Positions 1 to 5,097 of a stretch of 8,570 nt of DNA are shown piece after piece; the stretch's first letter is position 1, and each line of letters opens with the position of its first letter. The stretch is from contig QHWL01000102.1 in assembly GCA_003222555.1 (NCBI GenBank), forward strand, positions 1-8,570, written 5' to 3'. This DNA is from Acidobacteriota bacterium (GTDB lineage: Bacteria > Acidobacteriota > Vicinamibacteria > Vicinamibacterales > CAVVIG01). The position numbers were made by a program, and so were the translations under genes. Under the pieces are notes generated by a model. The model ran no database searches, had not been told where the DNA came from, and saw nothing but the letters and a program-made list of their open reading frames with translations.

Positions 1-1
1 G

Positions 2-319
2 CGCCACTTCCCGCGGTCGATGGTCTTTCACGACGAGCTCTATCAGATCAAAGACTTCTCACGCGAGAAAATCCGCGTGCTCGCTCACCTCGACGCGTCG
101 AAGCTGGATCTAACACGCCCGCTGGTCCACCGCAAAGACGGCGACTTTCCGGCCGCATGGGCGAAGAGCTACGGCAAGGGGCGGGTGTTCTATTCGATTC
201 TGGGGCACGACGCGAACGATTGGGACAATCCAGCCCTGTCGACGATGTACGTCGAAGCCATTCGCTGGGCGCTCGGGCTTGTCGACGCTGATGCGTCTCC
301 CTTGGGTTCCCGCCGATAA
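2..319 (+). CDS. ThuA-like domain protein, C-terminal part (5' end outside window)
   Basis: This is the last 105 residues of a protein whose start lies left of the window. The order of conserved pieces fits the C-terminal half of ThuA-like (trehalose utilisation, class I glutamine amidotransferase-like fold) proteins: a segment around HDELYQIKDF, then a hydrophobic stretch with VLAHLD, then FPAAWAKSYGKGRVFYSILGH and, at the end, a helix with YVEAIRWALG. In this family the AWAK..GKGRVFY...GH strand and the final EAI.WALG helix are the usual C-terminal signature. The biochemical role of most ThuA-like proteins is unknown; many sit in sugar-related loci. The frame ends at TAA 317-319. It converges on the UbiD gene, whose open frame on the other strand overlaps its last 130 bases. 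It is probably unrelated to the catabolic locus to its right. Confidence 0.85.
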   Translation, partial: RHFPRSMVFHDELYQIKDFSREKIRVLAHLDASKLDLTRPLVHRKDGDFPAAWAKSYGKGRVFYSILGHDANDWDNPALSTMYVEAIRWALGLVDADASPLGSRR

Positions 320-1815
320 GAGGCGATCGAATGATCAAACGAGCGGCGCGGCGATCGCAAAAAGGGTAGTGGAGCGCTAGACGGGGTCATTCTCTTCGTC
401 GTCAGTGCGTGCGCGGTGAAAGGCTTGATGATCTGTTCGAGGTCGACCTCGCCCACCGCATCGTCCGGCACGAGCGCTCGGGGCGGGTACTTGGCCGGGG
501 GGGCCGGCTTCGTCGCGTCGATGACCATGGCCGTCATCGGCCGCGCCGCCTTGGTGCCGTCGGGGAAGTACTCGTAGGCGGCAGGATTGAGTCCGCCGGG
601 ATTTGACCAGTCCGGAATGAGCAGAATGTCCTTTTCGGCGTGGCACCGGGTGCCGATGGCCCACATCACTTCGGGCTCGTTGAACACGTCGATGTCGTCG
701 TCGACAAGGACTATGGTCTTGAAGTTCTCCGGTTCGGTCAGGAGAGCGGCGAACGCGGCCTTCTTGGCCTCGGTTTCGTTCGTCTTCTTGTAGGAGATGT
801 AGCAGTGCATCCGCACGTGAGCCGGGACGTTGACATTGACGAGGCCCGGCACGGCCTGCTTGACGCGACGATACACGCTGCCCATCCGAGGCAGGCTGCC
901 GAGCACGAGGTGCTCGCGATGGCCGGCGAACACGTCGTAGAAGATGGCGTCGCGGCGCATCGTGATGCACTGAACGTTGATATAGGGCTTGGGGCCCGAC
1001 TCCGTGTAGTGGCCCGGCCACTCGGCGAATGGACCCTCGTCGGCGCGCGCGTTGGCTGGAATAACCCCTTCGATGACGATTTCGGCGCGGGCCGGAACGG
1101 GCAGGTCGCTCAGTTCGGCTTTTACCAGTTCGACGGGTTCCTGCATGAGCGAGCCCGCTTCTTCGTACTCGCCGCCGTAGCCCGGCAGCCGCGAGATGGA
1201 TCCCATCACGACGGCGGGGTGGTGGCCGATCACGATCGCCACGGGCATGTCCTGACCCTTGTCCTCGTATTTCTGATGGATGTACGCTCCGTGGTGCCCT
1301 TTGATGAACCAGACACCGAGCTGATGAGGTCCCTGACGCTGGTGGCGGTAGAGCCCGACGTTTGCGATGCCAGAGTCCGAGTCGCGGCACACGAGAAAGG
1401 CGCCGGTCAGGTAAGGCCCGGCATCGAGGGCGTTGTGCGTGGGAATCGGCAGCACGTCGAGCGTGGCGTCCGCCCCCTTGAGCACGACGTTTTTAACAGG
1501 CGCGGTGGCGGTATCGACCATCACCGGGTTGATCGGTGTCGTCTGCCGTTCGCCGTAGAGCCTGACCATCTGCGCGACCGTCGTGCCGAGGCTCAGCGCG
1601 AGCCGTTCGTACGTCGCGGACAGATTGATCACGGCCGGCAGGCGCGAGTTGCGCACCTTCGGGAAGAATAGCGCCGGGTGCTTGCCCTCCTGCTCGAAGC
1701 GCGCGGCCACCGCGGTGATCCCGAATTTCGGCTCGACCTCCTTGTCGACAATCTTGATCTCGTTGGGATAGCGTTCCGCCACTTCTTCGATGAATGTGCG
1801 CAGGTCCTTCGGCAA
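190..1815 (-). CDS. UbiD-family prenylated-FMN-dependent decarboxylase
   Basis: UbiD enzymes reversibly decarboxylate aromatic, heteroaromatic or unsaturated acids using prenylated FMN made by UbiX. Numbering from the TTG start, N152 and R157 (in NVGLYR), H175 (in KGHHG) and the pair E260/E265 (in EGPFAE) match the known pattern: Mn/prFMN-binding N and H, catalytic Arg, and the E-x4-E pair. Other family segments are MPVAIVIGHHPAVVMGS and AEIVIEGVIP, and REHLVLGSLPR near residue 300. I prefer TTG at 1813-1815 because GGAGGGG (1819-1825) sits about 5 bases upstream and MPKDLRTFIEE is a typical UbiD beginning. An ATG four codons earlier (1825-1827) follows a stop directly and has no clear ribosome site. 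The family-like part ends near residue 468; the last ~70 residues are unlike UbiD, and the 3' end overlaps the ThuA-like gene, so the true stop may be at 377-379 in another frame. It is probably cotranscribed with the transporter at 2030-3397. The substrate cannot be read from the sequence. Confidence 0.93.
   Translation of the reverse strand: MPKDLRTFIEEVAERYPNEIKIVDKEVEPKFGITAVAARFEQEGKHPALFFPKVRNSRLPAVINLSATYERLALSLGTTVAQMVRLYGERQTTPINPVMVDTATAPVKNVVLKGADATLDVLPIPTHNALDAGPYLTGAFLVCRDSDSGIANVGLYRHQRQGPHQLGVWFIKGHHGAYIHQKYEDKGQDMPVAIVIGHHPAVVMGSISRLPGYGGEYEEAGSLMQEPVELVKAELSDLPVPARAEIVIEGVIPANARADEGPFAEWPGHYTESGPKPYINVQCITMRRDAIFYDVFAGHREHLVLGSLPRMGSVYRRVKQAVPGLVNVNVPAHVRMHCYISYKKTNETEAKKAAFAALLTEPENFKTIVLVDDDIDVFNEPEVMWAIGTRCHAEKDILLIPDWSNPGGLNPAAYEYFPDGTKAARPMTAMVIDATKPAPPAKYPPRALVPDDAVGEVDLEQIIKPFTAHALTTKRMTPSSAPLPFLRSPRRSFDHSIASYRREPKGDASASTSPSAQRMASTYIVDRAGLSQSFASCPRIE
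323..358. other. Perfect 7-bp inverted repeat between convergent genes
   Basis: GCGATCG at 323-329 pairs with CGATCGC at 352-358, with a 22-base loop. It lies just after the ThuA-like stop codon, between two converging genes, which is where a shared terminator would be expected. A run of A follows the right arm on the plus strand, so there is no U-tract for the plus-strand transcript, and the leftward transcript would meet its U-run before the hairpin. It is therefore not a canonical intrinsic terminator in either direction. Confidence 0.3.
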
Positions 1816-1818
1816 TGG

Positions 1819-1825
1819 CCCCTCC
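1819..1825 (-). promoter_or_regulatory. Ribosome binding site that decides the UbiD start (TTG)
   Basis: On the minus strand GGAGGGG is followed by CCA and TTG, giving 5 bases between the GGAGG core and the TTG at 1813-1815. The only upstream alternative, ATG at 1825-1827, overlaps this motif itself and has only a weak CGGG-like sequence before it. The purine-rich motif therefore supports TTG initiation. Confidence 0.55.
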
Positions 1826-1838
1826 ATCTACCCGACAT

Positions 1839-1991
1839 CTACTGGAAGCATGAACTGGTCGCGACAACAGCCTTGAACGGCATATCGTCCCTCGAGATGC
1901 CAAGATGCCTCGCAAACCGATTCATGCCGTCAACAGTCGTCGGTGTGATCGACGCGTCATAGTACGGCAAGTCGCGGCAGATCAGCACCAT
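1839..1991 (-). CDS. Possible 50-residue protein or gene remnant between transporter and UbiD
   Basis: An ATG frame (ATG at 1989-1991, stop at 1839-1841) fills most of the 202-base gap between the transporter stop and the UbiD start. It is on the same strand as both. The translation begins MVLICRDLPYYD and ends ATSSCFQ; it has a mixed, protein-like composition with no low-complexity run. The open frame continues upstream without a stop into the transporter gene, where it is only a shadow frame. No ribosome site of good quality precedes the ATG. I do not recognise the family. It may be the tail of a decayed gene, a small real protein, or chance. Confidence 0.3.
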   Translation of the reverse strand: MVLICRDLPYYDASITPTTVDGMNRFARHLGISRDDMPFKAVVATSSCFQ

Positions 1992-2029
1992 GGACGGCGC
2001 GAGCTCGCCAATTATCGGCTGACCGCCGA

Positions 2030-3397
2030 TTACGCTGGCAAGGGTTTGCCGAGTGTTTCCGGGAGAAACGGCGTCGCCGCGATTCCCACCAGATAGACGA
2101 GCGCCAACGCCATCGCCGCCTGACCGTACCCGCCAAACTGCACGATCATGGTCCCGGCCAGCAAGGGACCGAGGAACGCGATGAAGCGCGGTCCGTTGAA
2201 CACGAAGGCGAGCGCCGTGGCGCGCATTCGCGTCGGATAGAGCTCCGGCAGCCACGCCGGCATCCACGTGTACTGGCCATTGCTGAAGAACGCGTTCACG
2301 CAGGCCAGCACGAGCAGCGTGCTCAGATCGCGTGTCCAGAAGAACAGGACGGGCGTGAGGATCAACGCGAGGACGAAGAAGACGATCGTCACCGGCTTGC
2401 GTCCGTAGGCGTCGGCCAGGAAGCCAAGGCTCACGTACCCTGCGACCGAACCGAACGTGTAGGTCATGCCGGCATAGCTGGCCCATTGTTCCGGGGCGAG
2501 GCCGGACGCGGCGGCGATCCCGCCGACGAACGGCGGCACCCAGGTGGAAATGCCCCAGAAACCGACCGTCGTGGAGAGCGACATCAGAAACACGATGACG
2601 GTTTGGCTCCGCACGGTTCGATCCGTGAAGAGATCGAACAGCGTGAAGCGCGCCAGGGCCTGCTCAGGCGCCCCCAAGGCCTCCCCGCGATGTTGTCGGG
2701 ACCGTACGGCCCGACGCCTGGCGTCGGTCTCTTCCCAAAGCCGCGATTCCGGAATTGAGCGCCGGATCCACAGCGTCAGCAGCGCCGGCAGTACGCCAAG
2801 CATGTACATGTAGCGCCAGGAACCCGGCCCGAGTGGGTTGACGAACAGCCACACCAGCGAGGCGATGAAGAAGCCGATGCCGAGCCCGCACTGCATCAGC
2901 CCAGCGCCCTTGCCGCGCGCGCGATCGGGCCAGAGCTCGGCGACCATCGAGGAGCCGGTCGCCCATTCGGATCCGATCGCAACCCCAACGAGGAAACGCA
3001 GGATCGCGAATGAGGGCCAGTTGAAGGAGAAGGCGCTTAGTCCCGTTGTCAACGAATACGCGAGCACCGCGATCAACATCATCCGCCGGCGACCCAGATA
3101 GTCCGCCAGGACACCGCCGACCATGCCGCCGATGCCCCATCCAAGCAGATTGATCGCGATAATGGTGCCCGCGTACGCCGGAATCTCTGGATAGCGCGAG
3201 GGCTCCAGCAGCTGCCGCAAGGCCGGCCCCACGGTCAGGATCAGGGCGTAGGTTTCGAATCCGTCGAACAGCCAGCCGAGATTCGAGGCAACCAGGGTGT
3301 TCCACTGAACTCGGCTGAGCGTGCGGTACCAGGCTGCATCGTTGCGAGCATCCAGCGTCGCCGTGTTTGCGGAGCGATGGGTTGGCAGGTTCGTCAT
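2030..3397 (-). CDS. Major facilitator superfamily transporter, organic acid:H+ symporter-like
   Basis: A 455-residue inner-membrane protein, the usual length for a 12-helix MFS carrier. The first helix contains LFDGFETYALIL with the acidic D45 found in acid/H+ symporters. The loop between helices 2 and 3 carries the MFS signature GGVLADYLGRR (residues 94-104), and its counterpart in the second half is GFLADAYGRK (325-334). A charged, Arg-rich cytoplasmic loop at about 211-260 separates the two six-helix bundles. The segment LPELYPTRMRATALAF (383-398) is typical of the metabolite and aromatic-acid symporter branches. It lies upstream of the UbiD gene on the same strand, so uptake of the UbiD substrate or a related carboxylate is the natural inference. 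No strong ribosome site precedes the ATG at 3397, and internal starts before helix 1 are not obvious. The exact substrate is unknown. Confidence 0.92.
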   Translation of the reverse strand: MTNLPTHRSANTATLDARNDAAWYRTLSRVQWNTLVASNLGWLFDGFETYALILTVGPALRQLLEPSRYPEIPAYAGTIIAINLLGWGIGGMVGGVLADYLGRRRMMLIAVLAYSLTTGLSAFSFNWPSFAILRFLVGVAIGSEWATGSSMVAELWPDRARGKGAGLMQCGLGIGFFIASLVWLFVNPLGPGSWRYMYMLGVLPALLTLWIRRSIPESRLWEETDARRRAVRSRQHRGEALGAPEQALARFTLFDLFTDRTVRSQTVIVFLMSLSTTVGFWGISTWVPPFVGGIAAASGLAPEQWASYAGMTYTFGSVAGYVSLGFLADAYGRKPVTIVFFVLALILTPVLFFWTRDLSTLLVLACVNAFFSNGQYTWMPAWLPELYPTRMRATALAFVFNGPRFIAFLGPLLAGTMIVQFGGYGQAAMALALVYLVGIAATPFLPETLGKPLPA

Positions 3398-3436
3398 AGT
3401 GAGCGGGCGAGAGGAAGACCCGCGCCGGAAACAGTC

Positions 3437-3449
3437 GACGACAATCGTC
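3437..3449. promoter_or_regulatory. Short palindrome, possible operator
   Basis: GACGA-CAA-TCGTC is a perfect 5-bp inverted repeat with a 3-base centre. It ends 19 bases before the -35 element of the rightward promoter and about 40 bases from the transporter start, where a shared regulator of the two divergent units could bind. The arms are short, so chance is possible, and no regulator gene is visible in the window. Confidence 0.25.
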
Positions 3450-3468
3450 TGGTGCGCGCCCGTTCGCG

Positions 3469-3498
3469 TTGACGTCGCGCGCGCGCCGTCATTATGAT
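3469..3498 (+). promoter_or_regulatory. Sigma-70-type promoter driving the CoxG-to-CoxS operon
   Basis: TTGACG at 3469-3474 matches the -35 consensus at five of six positions. TATGAT at 3493-3498 matches the -10 consensus at five of six. The spacer is 18 bases and very GC-rich. Transcription would start near 3505, leaving a leader of about 240 bases before the CoxG ATG. No comparable pair was found for the leftward genes; CATAAT on the minus strand overlaps the same -10, but its nearest TTGAGC is only 13 bases away. Confidence 0.55.
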
Positions 3499-3748
3499 GT
3501 GGGCTCGCGGCTCAACGCGAGCATGAAGTTGTCCGGCACGCCCACCATTGACGGGCGTCGCCTGAGTCGAGCAAGGCGCGACGTGAGCAACGGATGTGCG
3601 TCTCGAGAGCAGGGCAGCAGAAGAGGTTCATTGGGGCTGCGTTCCGGTACCACGACCGCTCAACCGGCGATCGTCGCGGCCGCGCTCGCCGAGCTCTTTC
3701 GCCGGGTTCCCGTCTCCGCGTAGCATCGAGCATTTCAGGCCAGCAGGA

Positions 3749-4222
3749 ATGTCCCTACACACGTCTGGGGAGATCAGCGTCAACGTCGATCGGCAGACGG
3801 CGTTCGCGGTCGTGAAAGACCCGGACCGCCTCGCCCGCTGCATTCCGGGGTGCGAGAACCTTCAGGACCTTGGCTCCGACAAGTACTCGGCCGTCCTCAC
3901 GAGCAAAATGGCCTTCCTGACGCTGCGCTTCAAGGTCGTCATCGATGTCATTCGGATGGACCCGCCCAGCGCCATCGAGGCCAGTATCACGGGCGACGCA
4001 ATTGGGCTGACCGGACACGTGGTGGCCACGGCGAGCCTGGATCTGACCGACGCCGGTGAGCACCGCACGACCATCCGCTACGCCGCAGACGTTGGCCTGA
4101 CGGGCAAGCTCGGCGGGTTGGGGCAGCCGGTCTTCCGGGCGACGAGCGCGCGCATTGCGAAGGAGTTCGGGGCCAACCTCAGAAGCGAAATCGACCGCGA
4201 AGGGGCGGCACGATCGGCATGA
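3749..4222 (+). CDS. CoxG-like SRPBCC-fold protein (hydroxylase accessory)
   Basis: A 157-residue protein of the carbon monoxide dehydrogenase subunit G family. CoxG proteins accompany molybdenum hydroxylases; in the CO-oxidising model they help attach the enzyme to the membrane, and elsewhere their role is less clear. Family features are the early beta strand SGEISVNVDRQTAF, then the CIPGCENLQ motif (31-39), the strand pair around FKVVIDVIRM, and GKLGGLGQP (119-127) leading into the long final helix that ends FGANLRSEI. I start it at ATG 3749 because the family-like sequence begins there; the frame is open further upstream, but that part is unlike CoxG. There is no long hydrophobic or Pro-rich C-terminal extension as in the membrane-linked model protein. 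Its TGA overlaps the ATG of the FAD subunit by 4 bases (ATGA), indicating translational coupling and a shared messenger. Confidence 0.88.
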   Translation: MSLHTSGEISVNVDRQTAFAVVKDPDRLARCIPGCENLQDLGSDKYSAVLTSKMAFLTLRFKVVIDVIRMDPPSAIEASITGDAIGLTGHVVATASLDLTDAGEHRTTIRYAADVGLTGKLGGLGQPVFRATSARIAKEFGANLRSEIDREGAARSA

Positions 4223-5096
4223 AAAGCTTTGATCTGGTGGAGCCGGGGACGCTCGAGGAAGCGGTCGCGCTGCTCGATCCCGAGGACGCAGGCGTCCGTG
4301 TCCTTGCCGGAGGAACCGCGTTGATGCTGATGATGAAGGCGCGGCTGTTTCAGCCCGCCCGCCTGATCAGCCTTCGTCGCCTGGACGGCGTGATGCGCGG
4401 TGTTCGCGAGGACGGGCGTGGAGGCCTGCGGATCGGCGCCCTCACAACGCTCGTGGAGCTCGAGCGTTCGGCCCTGGTGGCTGCGACGTTTCCGGTGCTG
4501 ACGGGCGCGCTGCGGACGCTTTCCAACGTGCGCATTCGGAACGTGCGACCCTCGGTGGCCATCTTGCACACGGGGATCCCCACATGGACCTGCCGCCGAT
4601 CCTGATTGCGCTCGGCGCGCGCGTGCGCACGGTCGGTCCGATCGGTGAGCGCTCGATCGACATGGCCGATCTGATCACTGGCTACTATCAGCTGGCCATT
4701 GCCAGAGACGAGTTGATCGTCGAGGTCCACGTGCCTGCCCAGCCGGCCAACGTATTCACGTCCTACGCGAAATACGCGGCGCTGTCGGCCGACGACTGGC
4801 CTTCGGTGGGGGTGGCGGTCTGGTGCCGCGCGGCCGGCGGCCGCATCGCCGACGCGCGCGTCGCCGTGAGCGCCGCGACCGACCGGCCGATGCGCCTATC
4901 TGGCGCCGAGGCGACCCTCGCGGGCGCCGAAGCCACCGAGGCTGCGTTTGCGAGGGCCGGCGACGCGGCGGCCCAGGAAGTCGAGCCACTGGCGGACATC
5001 CGCGGCAGCGCTGCCTACAAACGTGAAATGGTTCGGGTGTACGTACGTCGGGCGCTCGCCTCGGCGCTGCACCCGTTATCGCGGCTCGCGAGATAG
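4219..5096 (+). pseudogene. FAD-binding medium subunit of a Mo hydroxylase (CoxM-like), frameshifted
   Basis: In xanthine-dehydrogenase-family complexes this subunit holds FAD and passes electrons from the [2Fe-2S] clusters to an acceptor. The first FAD motif is visible as LAGGTALMLMMK (29-40). The frame then runs through LSNVRIRNV (to 4545) and goes out of phase, stopping at 4603-4605 after 128 residues. A second frame continues from ATG 4584 as MDLPPILIALGARV through to TAG 5094-5096. Inserting one G between 4545 and 4546 turns CGACCCTCGGTGGC into GCG ACC CTC GGT GGC and restores NVATLGGHLAHGDPHMDLPP, the second FAD-binding loop of the family. The repaired protein is 292 residues, normal for CoxM-like subunits. 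Its C-terminal part (AYKREMVRVYVRRAL) is also family-like. No slippery heptamer is evident at the site, so programmed frameshifting is unlikely. It is either a true recent lesion, which would disable electron output, or a sequencing or assembly error. Confidence 0.9.
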
Positions 5097-5097
5097 C

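Larger units (their letters stand above)
3398..3748. other. Divergent intergenic region (351 bases) without a convincing gene
   Basis: This region separates the leftward transporter-UbiD pair from the rightward CoxG-to-CoxS operon and must hold the control sequences for both. It contains a palindrome at 3437-3449 and a rightward promoter at 3469-3498. An ATG frame at 3523-3723 could encode 66 residues, but it has no ribosome site, resembles nothing I know and is Arg/Ser-rich, as GC-rich non-coding DNA often reads. The frame of the CoxG gene also stays open upstream to 3596, again without a ribosome site or a family-like sequence. If the promoter is used, the CoxG messenger has a leader of about 240 bases. 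I found no recognisable riboswitch fold by eye. Confidence 0.6.

Noticed and set aside
323..358. Canonical intrinsic terminator between ThuA-like and UbiD genes
   Set aside because: The hairpin is perfect, but no U-tract follows it in either direction of transcription.
640..1671. Long open frame (343 codons) on the plus strand opposite UbiD
   Set aside because: It is antisense to a gene with clear catalytic motifs, reads His/Asp/Val-Arg-rich without any family pattern, and is typical of shadow frames in GC-rich DNA.
1839..1991. Small frame as the C-terminal end of a UbiX prenyltransferase
   Set aside because: PTTVDGMNRFARHLGI only loosely recalls the UbiX ending P.T..D......LGI and is about five residues too short, so the match is not supportable.
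1839..2486. A 215-codon gene extending the small frame back into the transporter
   Set aside because: The part beyond 2030 overlaps real transporter helices in another frame and is Arg-rich shadow; only the part within the gap could be genuine.
3523..3723. 66-codon leader peptide gene between the promoter and CoxG
   Set aside because: No ribosome site, Arg/Ser-rich composition and no recognised similarity; it looks like non-coding GC-rich sequence.
4537..4560. Programmed ribosomal frameshift in the FAD subunit
   Set aside because: No slippery heptamer or evident following structure, and family members encode this loop in one frame; a one-base deletion explains it more simply.
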